Assembly (NCBI RefSeq): GCF_027484365.1
Contig: NZ_JAIXTC010000020.1
Span: 1-39,375 of the forward strand
Reading direction: 5' to 3'
DNA: 39,375 nt
DNA from: Brevundimonas sp.
Lineage (GTDB): Bacteria > Pseudomonadota > Alphaproteobacteria > Caulobacterales > Caulobacteraceae
Shown here: positions 8,952 through 15,718 of the stretch, piece by piece
How positions within the stretch are numbered: position 1 is the stretch's first letter
How the letters are laid out: each line of letters begins with the position of its first letter
Position numbers and translations under genes: made by a program
The notes under the pieces: model-generated
The model's database searches: none
The model's input: only the letters and a program-made list of their open reading frames with translations
Told to the model about the DNA's origin: nothing

Positions 8952-10655
8952 TTACTCCTTGCCGGCCTTCTCGCGCAGGGCCGCGCCGAGGATGTCGCCC
9001 AGCGAGGCGCCCGAGTCCGAGGACCCGAACTGGTCGATGGCTTCCTTCTCGTCGGCCATTTCCAGAGCCTTGATCGAGACCGAGACGCGACGGGTGGCCT
9101 TGTCGATGCCCGTGATCTGGGCGTCGACGCGGTCGCCGACGGCGTAACGCTCGGGGCGCTGCTCGTTGCGGTCGCGGCTGATGTCCGACTTGCGCACGAA
9201 GGAGGTGACCGGCGCGTCGTCTTCACCGAACTTCACTTCAATGCCGCCCGACTCGATGGAGGTGACGGTCAGGGTGACGGTCTGACCCTTCTTGTACAGG
9301 TCGCCGTCGCCGACGGGATCGCCGCCCAGCTGCTTGATGCCGAGCGAGACGCGTTCCTTCTCGACGTCGACGTCCAGGACCTTGGCCTTGACCATCTCGC
9401 CCTTGCGGTAGCGCTGGATGGCTTCTTCACCCGAGACCGACCAGTCGAGGTCGGACAGGTGCACCATGCCGTCGATGTCGTTGTCCAGGCCGATGAACAG
9501 GCCGAACTCGGTGGCGTTCTTGACTTCGCCCTCGACGGTCGAGCCGATCGGGTTGGCGGCGACGAACGCATCCCAGGGATTGTCCTGGGCCTGCTTCAGG
9601 CCCAGCGAGATGCGGCGCTTGGAGGCGTCGACATCCAGAACCACGACGTCGACTTCCTGCGAGGTCGAGACGATCTTGCCGGGGTGGACGTTCTTCTTGG
9701 TCCAGGACATTTCCGAGACGTGGACCAGGCCTTCAACGCCGGCTTCCAGCTCAACAAAAGCGCCGTAGTCGGTGATGTTGGTGATGCGGCCCGTGTATTT
9801 GGCGCCCGGCGGGTATTTGGCTTCGACGCCGTCCCACGGATCGGACTGCAGCTGCTTCATGCCCAGCGAGATGCGCTGGGTGTCCGGGTTGATCTTGACG
9901 ATCTGGACCTGGACGGTGTCGCCGACGGCGAGCACCTGCGACGGGTGGGAGACGCGCTTCCACGACATGTCGGTGACGTGCAGCAGGCCGTCGATGCCGC
10001 CGAGGTCCACGAAGGCGCCGTAATCGGTGATGTTCTTGACGACGCCGTCGCGGACTTCACCCTCTTGCAGCTGGCCGACCAGCTCCGTGCGCTGTTCGGC
10101 GCGGGCTTCTTCCAGGATCGCACGACGCGAGACGACGATGTTGCCGCGCGGGCGGTCCATCTTGAGGATCTGGAACGGCTGCTCCTTGCCCATCAGCGGG
10201 CCGACGTCGCGCACCGGGCGGATGTCGACCTGCGAGCCGGGCAGGAAGGCCGAGGCGCCGCCGAGGTCGACGGTGAAGCCGCCCTTGACGCGACCGACGA
10301 TGGCGCCGTTGACCGGGTGACCTTCGGCGAACACGACTTCCAGACGGGTCCAGGCTTCTTCGCGGCGCGCCTTGTCGCGGCTGATGACGGCCTCGCCCAG
10401 GGCGTTCTCGACGCGCTCCAGGTAGACTTCGACGTCATCGCCGACCTTCGGGATGACGGCGCCTTCGCCCTGACCGAACTCGCGGGCGGGGATGCGGCCT
10501 TCGGTCTTCAGACCGACGTCGATGATGATGATGTCTTTTTCGATGCCGACGACGCGGCCGTGAACGACCTGGCCTTCGCCGAGATCGCGACCTTGCAGCT
10601 GCTCGTCGAGCAGGGCGGAGAAGTCGTCGCGAGTGGGGTTGAGGGTATCAGACAT
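8952..10655 (-). CDS. rpsA: 30S ribosomal protein S1
   Basis: A 567-residue S1 protein that binds mRNA at the 30S platform and promotes initiation. Repeated S1/OB domains are visible, e.g. VKNITDYGAFVDLGGIDG, ITNITDYGAFVELEAGVEG and VKNATEFGLFIGLDNDIDG, each followed by a VH-x-S/T-D/E-x-x-W strand. Six domains fit the length, as in most proteobacterial S1. The start MSDTLNPTRDDFSAL at 10655 is conventional. Cmk and aroA lie upstream on the same strand (gap 158 bases), the classical aroA-cmk-rpsA-ihfB order. A stem-loop terminator follows at 8852-8879. Confidence 0.97.
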   Translation of the reverse strand: MSDTLNPTRDDFSALLDEQLQGRDLGEGQVVHGRVVGIEKDIIIIDVGLKTEGRIPAREFGQGEGAVIPKVGDDVEVYLERVENALGEAVISRDKARREEAWTRLEVVFAEGHPVNGAIVGRVKGGFTVDLGGASAFLPGSQVDIRPVRDVGPLMGKEQPFQILKMDRPRGNIVVSRRAILEEARAEQRTELVGQLQEGEVRDGVVKNITDYGAFVDLGGIDGLLHVTDMSWKRVSHPSQVLAVGDTVQVQIVKINPDTQRISLGMKQLQSDPWDGVEAKYPPGAKYTGRITNITDYGAFVELEAGVEGLVHVSEMSWTKKNVHPGKIVSTSQEVDVVVLDVDASKRRISLGLKQAQDNPWDAFVAANPIGSTVEGEVKNATEFGLFIGLDNDIDGMVHLSDLDWSVSGEEAIQRYRKGEMVKAKVLDVDVEKERVSLGIKQLGGDPVGDGDLYKKGQTVTLTVTSIESGGIEVKFGEDDAPVTSFVRKSDISRDRNEQRPERYAVGDRVDAQITGIDKATRRVSVSIKALEMADEKEAIDQFGSSDSGASLGDILGAALREKAGKE

Positions 10656-10813
10656 GAAGCTCTGGTGTTTCCGATAGGGCTATGGCGCGTGGCCGGACGG
10701 CCCCGCGCGAGGTGGAACTTGGGATTGGGATAGTCGGTCGCGGGATGCGAGGCTCAGCTGAACCAGGGCGCCCGCGGAAGCCGAGGACGGAGCGCTGGAT
10801 TTGCGGAACCGAC

Positions 10814-11464
10814 CTAAAGGCCGTGTTTCGCTCGCGCCGCCTCGACGATACGGCGGGCCGCATCGAAGGCGGCTTCTATATCCATATCGGTCGTGTCCAG
10901 CAAGACGGCGTCGTCGGCCTGGACCATGGGGGCCGAACCGCGACCGGCGTCGCGCTCGTCCCGACGCTGGATATCGGCCAGCATGGCCTCGTAGGTGATC
11001 GGATCGCCGCGACCGGTCAGCTGCAGCCAGCGACGCCGGGCCCGGGTCTCGGGCGTCGCGGTGACGAACAGCTTGGCCGGGGCGTCGGGGGCGATGACCG
11101 TGCCGATGTCGCGTCCGTCCAGCACCGCCCCGCCCGCCTGACGCGCGAAAGCCTGTTGCAGGTCCAGAAGGGCGGCGCGCACGCCGGGGAAGCCCGCGAC
11201 ACGACTGGCCGCCTCGCCGGCGTCGCCGCTGGTCAGGGCCGCATCGTCGGACAGTCGCCCGGCGTCGAGCGCGCGGGCCGCCGCTTCGGCCGCCTTCGCA
11301 TCGCCGAGGTCGCCGCCGCCGGTCAGGACATCGAGGCCGACAGCCCGGTACAGCAGGCCCGTGTCGAGGAAGGGCAGGCCGTAATGGGCCGCCAGGCGCG
11401 AGGCGATCGTGCCCTTGCCGGAGGCGGCGGGCCCATCGACGGCGATGACGAACGGCTTGCTCAT
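10814..11464 (-). CDS. cmk: Cytidylate kinase
   Basis: A 216-residue (d)CMP kinase that converts CMP/dCMP to the diphosphates using ATP. The P-loop is GPAASGKGT at the N-terminus (MSKPFVIAVDGPAASGKG), followed by LDTGLLYRAVG (NMP site), LDGRDIGTVIAPDA and the LID-type segment RARRRWLQLTGRG, then RRDERDAGRGSAPM with the arginines that bind CMP. ATG 11464 is chosen because homologues start there; the open frame runs on into aroA. It sits 49 bases after aroA, and the genes are probably cotranscribed. Confidence 0.96.
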   Translation of the reverse strand: MSKPFVIAVDGPAASGKGTIASRLAAHYGLPFLDTGLLYRAVGLDVLTGGGDLGDAKAAEAAARALDAGRLSDDAALTSGDAGEAASRVAGFPGVRAALLDLQQAFARQAGGAVLDGRDIGTVIAPDAPAKLFVTATPETRARRRWLQLTGRGDPITYEAMLADIQRRDERDAGRGSAPMVQADDAVLLDTTDMDIEAAFDAARRIVEAARAKHGL

Positions 11465-11513
11465 TAGGGGCCGTGGAAGCACAGGCACGGGGCCAACGCC
11501 AGTGGAAGCTCGA

Positions 11514-12842
11514 TCATGCGACGTCGCCGCCCAGGCCACGGATCATCTCCACGAAGCCGGGAAAAGAGGTGGCGATCATGTCGGGTTCGTCGACGGTGAC
11601 GGCGTTCGCGGCGGCGAGGCCGAGGACCAGATGGCTCATGGCGATGCGGTGATCGTGGGCCGTGTGGACGGTGGCGCCGCCCGGCACGGGGCCGCCCTCC
11701 CCTGCCCCGGTGACGATGAAGCCCTCCGGCTCCTCCTCTACCGCGACGCCGCAGGCGCGCAGGCCGTCGACCATCAGGCGGATGCGGTCGCTCTCCTTGA
11801 CCCGCATCTCGCCGACGCCGCGCATGACCGTCCGGCCCTCGGCGAAGGCGGCGGTGGCGGCGAGGATCGGATATTCGTCGATCATGGAGGCGGCGCGGTT
11901 TTCCGGCACGACGACGCCCTTCAAGGCCGAATGACGGGCCGTGATGTCGCCGACCTCCTCGCCGCCCGAGACGCGACGATTGGCGATGGTCAGGTCGGCG
12001 CCCATCTCGATCCAGGTATCGAACAGGCCGGTCCGCAGGGGGTTCAGCATCACGCCCCCGACCGTGACCTCGGAGCCCGGAACGATCAGCCCGGCTGCGA
12101 GGGGGAAGGCCGCCGACGACGGATCGCCGGGCACGGAGACGGCGGTTCCGGTCAGGGGCTGGCCGCCTTGCAGACGGATGACCCAGCCTTCGCCGTCTTC
12201 CTCGACGTCGACGGCGGCGCCGAAGGCCCGCAGCATCCGCTCGGTGTGGTCGCGGCTCTTCTCCGGCTCGGTGACGGAGGTGACGCCCCGGGCGTTCAGA
12301 CCGGCCAGCAGGATGGCCGACTTGACCTGGGCCGAGGCGACCGTCTGCACATGGTCGATGGCGTTCAGCGTCCCGCCCGTCAGGGTCGCGGGCAACAGAC
12401 CCGGCTTGCCCGACCAGTCGAAGGTCGCGCCCATCCGGGTCAGATGATCGGTGACCCGACCCATGGGGCGGGACCGCAAGGAGGCGTCGCCATCGAAGGT
12501 CGCCGAAATCGGATAGCCGGCGGCCGCCCCCATCAGCAGGCGGACCCCGGTACCGGCGTTGCCGCAGTCGATGACGCCCGCCGGGGTCCGGAACCCGCCA
12601 CGACCGGTGACGCGCCATCGGCCGCCGCCGAGCTTCTCGACCGTCGCGCCGAAGGCCTCGGCCGCGCGGGCGGTGGCCAGGACGTCGTCGCCTTCCAGCA
12701 GGCCCTCGACCTCGGTCACGCCGGTGGCCACGGCGCCCAGGATCATGGAGCGGTGGGAGATGGATTTGTCGCCCGGCGCCCGGACGGTTCCGCGCAAGGG
12801 AGGTCCGGGGCGAGCGGTCAGATGGGAGGCGGTGGAGGCCAC
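11514..12842 (-). CDS. aroA: EPSP synthase (3-phosphoshikimate 1-carboxyvinyltransferase), class II-like
   Basis: About 442 residues; the sixth step of the shikimate pathway, joining PEP to shikimate-3-phosphate. Key motifs are [79 protein letters not shown] and HDHRIAMS. The overall pattern is closest to alphaproteobacterial class II (CP4-like) enzymes. The PEP-loop glycine (GNAGTG) is retained where the CP4 enzyme has alanine. The frame is open to 13028, but the GTG at 12842 has GGAG five bases upstream and starts near the conserved region. It is divergent from the acidic protein gene at 12976. Confidence 0.94.
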   Translation of the reverse strand: MASTASHLTARPGPPLRGTVRAPGDKSISHRSMILGAVATGVTEVEGLLEGDDVLATARAAEAFGATVEKLGGGRWRVTGRGGFRTPAGVIDCGNAGTGVRLLMGAAAGYPISATFDGDASLRSRPMGRVTDHLTRMGATFDWSGKPGLLPATLTGGTLNAIDHVQTVASAQVKSAILLAGLNARGVTSVTEPEKSRDHTERMLRAFGAAVDVEEDGEGWVIRLQGGQPLTGTAVSVPGDPSSAAFPLAAGLIVPGSEVTVGGVMLNPLRTGLFDTWIEMGADLTIANRRVSGGEEVGDITARHSALKGVVVPENRAASMIDEYPILAATAAFAEGRTVMRGVGEMRVKESDRIRLMVDGLRACGVAVEEEPEGFIVTGAGEGGPVPGGATVHTAHDHRIAMSHLVLGLAAANAVTVDEPDMIATSFPGFVEMIRGLGGDVA

Positions 12843-12975
12843 GCAGGCTCCATGGAAGGCAGTGGGGGAGGGTGCGGGCGAAGGCCACGCGGAACACGGC
12901 TTTTGACAGCGCCCCCCCATAGTGGCAAGGGACGCGGCCGAAATCCCCTCCTCCATCCAAAGGTCTCCATCACCC

Positions 12976-13437
12976 GTGGCCGATCCCAAACTTGGCGCCA
13001 AGCAGGTCTGTCCGAACTGCCAGGCCAAATTCTACGACCTGGGCCGTCGCCCGGCTCACTGCCCGAAGTGCGACACCGAATTCGATCCTGAAGAAGCCAT
13101 CAAGCTGCGCAGCCGTCGCGGCCGTCCGGGCGGCTATGCCTCGGACGACGCCGAAGATCAGGTCGTCGACAAGAAGGTCGACGGCGACGAGGACGAGGAA
13201 GAAGAAGTCGTCACTCCGGAAATCGATCAGGAAGGCCACGAGCCCATCCTGACGCCGGACGACGAGGACGACGCCGTGGCCGATCCGTCCGAAGAGGCCG
13301 GCATGGGCACGACCGACGGCGACGACGATGATGTCCTGGCCGACGACGACGATGACGACTCCGTCCCCTTCATCGAGGATGAAGACGACGACGCCTTCGA
13401 CGAAGACATCGCCAAGGGCTCCAAGGACGAGGATTGA
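12976..13437 (+). CDS. TIGR02300/FYDLN-type acidic protein
   Basis: A 153-residue protein with an N-terminal zinc-ribbon-like motif ([21 protein letters not shown], two CxxC pairs about 16 residues apart) and a long, almost purely Asp/Glu C-terminal tail. This is the alphaproteobacterial 'FYDLN acid' family, although the hallmark reads FYDLG here. The function is unknown. The GTG at 12976 gives [11 protein letters not shown], matching the usual family N-terminus, with AAAGG about 12 bases upstream; a more distant GTG at 12922 is possible. The gene sits between divergent aroA and tRNA-Ala and is followed by a strong hairpin. Confidence 0.9.
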   Translation: MADPKLGAKQVCPNCQAKFYDLGRRPAHCPKCDTEFDPEEAIKLRSRRGRPGGYASDDAEDQVVDKKVDGDEDEEEEVVTPEIDQEGHEPILTPDDEDDAVADPSEEAGMGTTDGDDDDVLADDDDDDSVPFIEDEDDDAFDEDIAKGSKDED

Positions 13438-13457
13438 CCGTCCTTAACCGATTGATT

Positions 13458-13483
13458 TCCGGACCGGTTTCGACCGGTCCGGA
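13458..13483 (+). terminator. Strong stem-loop after the acidic-protein gene
   Basis: A perfect 11-bp stem TCCGGACCGGT / ACCGGTCCGGA with a TTCG tetraloop, 20 bases past the stop at 13437. No T-run follows, so it may end or stabilise the message in place of classical intrinsic termination. Confidence 0.55.
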
Positions 13484-13510
13484 CTTGATCGAAAGAATGC
13501 GAAAATAAAT

Positions 13511-13586
13511 GGCGGAACCGGGTTGATCTGAAAATCGACCCGACATAGGTTCCGCCGCCTCGCCGGGGGCCACACCAGACCCGGCG
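13511..13586. other. Two further nested or adjacent stem-loops before tRNA-Ala
   Basis: Outer arms GGCGGAACC (13511-13519) and GGTTCCGCC (13548-13556) enclose a second stem, GGGTTGAT (13520-13527) with ATCGACCC (13534-13541, one G-U). A separate stem follows, CGCCGGG (13561-13567) with CCCGGCG (13580-13586). There is no reading frame. This could be a structured RNA, a leader of the tRNA transcript or stacked transcription-end signals. Confidence 0.5.
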
Positions 13587-13616
13587 GACCAGACCACGGA
13601 CGCGAGTTCGAGGTTC

Positions 13617-13692
<76 letters not shown>

Positions 13693-13700
13693 AATTCCGA

Positions 13701-13731
13701 GGGGCCGGTTGCATTGCAGCCGGCCCCTTTT
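13701..13731 (+). terminator. Rho-independent terminator of tRNA-Ala
   Basis: A 12-bp stem GGGGCCGGTTGC / GCAGCCGGCCCC (one G-U) with a three-base loop, followed by TTTT, nine bases after the tRNA CCA end. Confidence 0.85.
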
Positions 13732-13742
13732 GGTTTCCGGCA

Positions 13743-14186
13743 TCAGCTCCGCGTATCGGGCCGATCGAAGCGGTTCATGATATGGATCGCGGTGGCGGTC
13801 GCGATGACCAGCAACATCCCCCAACCGGTGACGTTGAGGAACAGGCCGTTCACCGACCTCGGCAGGGACAGGTCGAGCAAGTCAGAGAGATGAATCAGGA
13901 CGGCGAAGCCCTGAAGGCCCGTCAACAGGACCACCCACCGGTCGGGCCAGCGGAAACACATCACGCCGTAGACCACCAGTACAACGAAAGATTTGACGTC
14001 CATCAGAAGCAGGCGGTCGTCGGGCGACGCCCCCGCGTCCAGAAGGGTTGAGCAGATCATCTCGGTGACCTGCAACAGACCAACCAGGCGCAGTCGCGCT
14101 GAGCCGAACGCAAGCGCCGCACCGGCGACGATGACAACGGCCCCCGTCCCGATGATGACGTGCAGATTGTCGAATGCGCTCGTCAC
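13743..14186 (-). CDS. Hypothetical multi-pass membrane protein
   Basis: A 147-residue integral membrane protein with about four predicted helices: IIGTGAVVIVAGAALAFG (about 11-28), a middle segment around KSFVVLVVYGVMCF (65-78), WVVLLTGLQGFAVLIHL (about 84-100) and VTGWGMLLVIATATAIHIM (about 118-137). I recognise no family. The start is GTG at 14186. It is the most downstream gene of a minus-strand cluster of small unknown genes between tRNA-Ala and the type I secretion genes. Its 3' end lies close to the tRNA terminator. Confidence 0.7.
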   Translation of the reverse strand: MTSAFDNLHVIIGTGAVVIVAGAALAFGSARLRLVGLLQVTEMICSTLLDAGASPDDRLLLMDVKSFVVLVVYGVMCFRWPDRWVVLLTGLQGFAVLIHLSDLLDLSLPRSVNGLFLNVTGWGMLLVIATATAIHIMNRFDRPDTRS

Positions 14187-14255
14187 CGGCGTTTTGCATT
14201 CCCTGTCGCGAGATGAGTATCATGACGCGGCCGAGAACTTTAGGACAGCGCAGGA

Positions 14256-14624
14256 TCAGGCGCGCAGGGGAATGACCGTCTCGGAGCGGCCGGCGCGAAC
14301 TTCCGGATAGCGACGCCCCTCCGGAACCTCGTCCTCCTTCGGATTGCGCGGGTCTTCCATAACGATGCCCAGACGGCGCTGGATGGCCGACAGGGATTTG
14401 TGGGCGCCGATGATCGAGCCGCGCGCGGTGGTCATGTCGCCCAGGGCCGAGCAGACCGAGACGATGACCGGCTGGGCCCAGGAGGCGTGCAGACCGGCTT
14501 CATTCTGAAGGTTGGGCAGTTCAGTCACCAGAAGCGAGGCCTTGGCCATGGCGACGTCCATGGCCCGTTCGGCGTCATTGATCATCAGCGCGACTCTTTG
14601 TGCGGCTTCGTTGCGATTGGACAT
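14256..14624 (-). CDS. Hypothetical soluble protein, 122 aa
   Basis: A 122-residue protein, largely helical: an N-terminal stretch RNEAAQRVALMINDAERAMDVAMAKAS, a central segment around SWAQPVIVSVCSALGDMTTARGSIIGAHKSLSAIQRRLG, and a charged tail RNPKEDEVPEGRRYPEV. There is no signal peptide or membrane helix. AGAGGA six bases before the ATG at 14624 is a good ribosome-binding site. I do not recognise the family. It lies between the LuxR-type regulator (64 bases upstream) and the membrane protein (about 70 bases downstream), all on the minus strand, and may form one transcript with them. Confidence 0.72.
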   Translation of the reverse strand: MSNRNEAAQRVALMINDAERAMDVAMAKASLLVTELPNLQNEAGLHASWAQPVIVSVCSALGDMTTARGSIIGAHKSLSAIQRRLGIVMEDPRNPKEDEVPEGRRYPEVRAGRSETVIPLRA

Positions 14625-14688
14625 GAATGTTCCTCTGCCGCGGCGCGCGGCATTGCACGGGTTTCGATGGAAGAGAGGGTGGGCGGTA

Positions 14689-15393
14689 CTACTGAAGCGA
14701 AAGCACGAGCCGCTGGAGCATGATGGCGCCGTAGAGGGCCGCCGGCGCCGCTATGGCGAGGCCGACCGCGATCCCCGCAGCGATCCCCAGGCGGATCCCG
14801 CCGGGATGAAGGTCTAGGCGTCCAGACTCTGCGGCGGACCGATGTCCGCCAGGCAGTTGGCCGATCTCAGGATCTCGAACATGGCCATTTGACCGGTCAG
14901 GAACTTCGCCTGCTCCTGAAGGGCGGAGACCAGATAGGGGATCATCCGCTGGTGCCTGTCGCCGACTGCGACCTGGCCGAGCGCCAGCTGCAGATCCCGA
15001 TAGGTCATCACCGGAAGCAGAGCGTCCAGGTCGGAACCCTCTTGGAGTATGGGTTGGGTTGAAGTGAGTTGCATCGGCATCCCCGTTGTCGAGGTCCCGA
15101 TAAGGCCGCTCATCCTGCCGCCCGGATATCGGGTCTGATGCCCATAGGGGATATTCCCCTATGTCCAGGCGAACGCCCGCGCCGATCAGTTTGCGGACGG
15201 CGTCATTGCGATTGTCGGCGCCCAGCTTCTTGCACGCCCTGGCGATCTGGGCGTCCACGGTCTTGGGCGCAGTCCCCAGCCGTCGCGCGATCGCCTTGCT
15301 CTGATAGTGGGCGGCGACATAGGCCATGACCTCGCGCTCACGCTCTGAAAGGCGCGCCACTCTCGATTGCGTCTCTTCCTCGGACTGCGACAT
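14689..15393 (-). CDS. LuxR-type HTH regulator with C-terminal membrane anchor
   Basis: A 234-residue frame. Residues 13-68 are a GerE/LuxR helix-turn-helix (LSEREREVMAYVAAHYQSKA, IARRLGTAPKTVDAQIARAC). Near the C-terminus is one hydrophobic helix (IAAGIAVGLAIAAPAALYGAI, about 203-224). HTH plus linker plus tail anchor is known in Caulobacteraceae and Sphingomonadaceae regulators. The odd part is the linker (about 85-195), rich in Arg, Gly, Pro and Ser: there, third-position GC in this frame is low (16 of 40 sampled codons) whereas another frame (14814-15074) has high third-position GC. Both ends of the frame show normal coding composition. Either this is true dual coding or two compensating frameshifts joined separate pieces. 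Confidence 0.72.
   Translation of the reverse strand: MSQSEEETQSRVARLSEREREVMAYVAAHYQSKAIARRLGTAPKTVDAQIARACKKLGADNRNDAVRKLIGAGVRLDIGEYPLWASDPISGRQDERPYRDLDNGDADATHFNPTHTPRGFRPGRSASGDDLSGSAAGARPGRSRRQAPADDPLSGLRPSGAGEVPDRSNGHVRDPEIGQLPGGHRSAAESGRLDLHPGGIRLGIAAGIAVGLAIAAPAALYGAIMLQRLVLSLQ
14814..15074 (-). CDS. Overprinted small ORF inside the LuxR regulator gene
   Basis: An 86-residue frame lying wholly within the linker of the LuxR-type gene, same strand, different frame. Third positions are GC in 33 of 40 sampled codons, against 16 of 40 for the enclosing frame, which argues that this frame is the selected one here. The product looks like a normal soluble helical protein (DLDALLPVMTYRDLQLALG, then MIPYLVSALQEQAKFLTGQM). 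ATG 15074 has GGGG six bases upstream; ATG 15080 and 15113 are alternatives. The function is unknown. If the LuxR frame is a frameshift artefact, this segment could instead be the true middle of a longer protein. Confidence 0.6.
   Translation of the reverse strand: MQLTSTQPILQEGSDLDALLPVMTYRDLQLALGQVAVGDRHQRMIPYLVSALQEQAKFLTGQMAMFEILRSANCLADIGPPQSLDA
15143..15163. promoter_or_regulatory. Perfect palindrome, possible operator
   Basis: Arms CATAGGGGA and TCCCCTATG are exact reverse complements separated by three bases. The site lies inside the LuxR-type gene, about 70 bases upstream of the overprinted ORF start, in a stretch where coding composition is weak. A dimeric regulator could bind here, perhaps the LuxR protein itself. 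Binding is inference only. Confidence 0.4.
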
Positions 15394-15718
15394 GGAGGCC
15401 CGTTACCTGCGGTTGACGAGAGGAAGGCAAGACCTGTGCCTTGATCTCGTCCACGAAGCAGTAACCGCGATTCAGGTTTGATCCGAATCCTATTGATGCC
15501 GAGGTCGGCGCTCGTGTCAGGGTGTTGCCCCGCATGAAGGGGATGATCCAGTCCGATCTCGCGGATCGGTTGGGCCTGACCTTTCAGCGGATCACAGGCC
15601 CGGGTCGGCGGCGCCCGGCGAAGGCCGAGCATCGCCTTTGTGGTCCGGGCGTTAGAGCCTATAGCTGGGCCCGGCCCGCGCCGTTTCAACGGCAGGCCAC
15701 AGGAGCTCGAACGACACC
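15394..15718. other. Spacer between LuxR regulator and type I secretion genes
   Basis: A 325-base gap between divergent genes. It holds a decayed XRE-regulator fragment (listed separately) and must contain the promoters of both flanking genes. I could not assign a -35/-10 pair with confidence. Confidence 0.55.
15480..15600 (+). pseudogene. Relic of an XRE-family regulator (N-terminal HTH fragment)
   Basis: Translation from 15480 gives DPNPIDAEVGARVRVLPRM and continues KGMIQSDLADRLGLTFQRI. This closely resembles the N-terminus of the common alphaproteobacterial XRE regulators (pattern NPxDxxVGxRVRxRRxxxGxSQxxLAxxLGLTFQQ). The similarity stops after FQRI, where QKYERG would be expected, and the rest of the helix-turn-helix domain is missing. 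No ATG, GTG or TTG lies between the upstream stop at 15462 and the conserved start, so the fragment lacks its own start. A decayed gene is the simplest reading. Confidence 0.5.

Noticed and set aside
9459..10733. Long plus-strand frame opposite rpsA
   Set aside because: Low-complexity Asp/Val/Ala-rich translation that mirrors S1 repeats; an antisense shadow.
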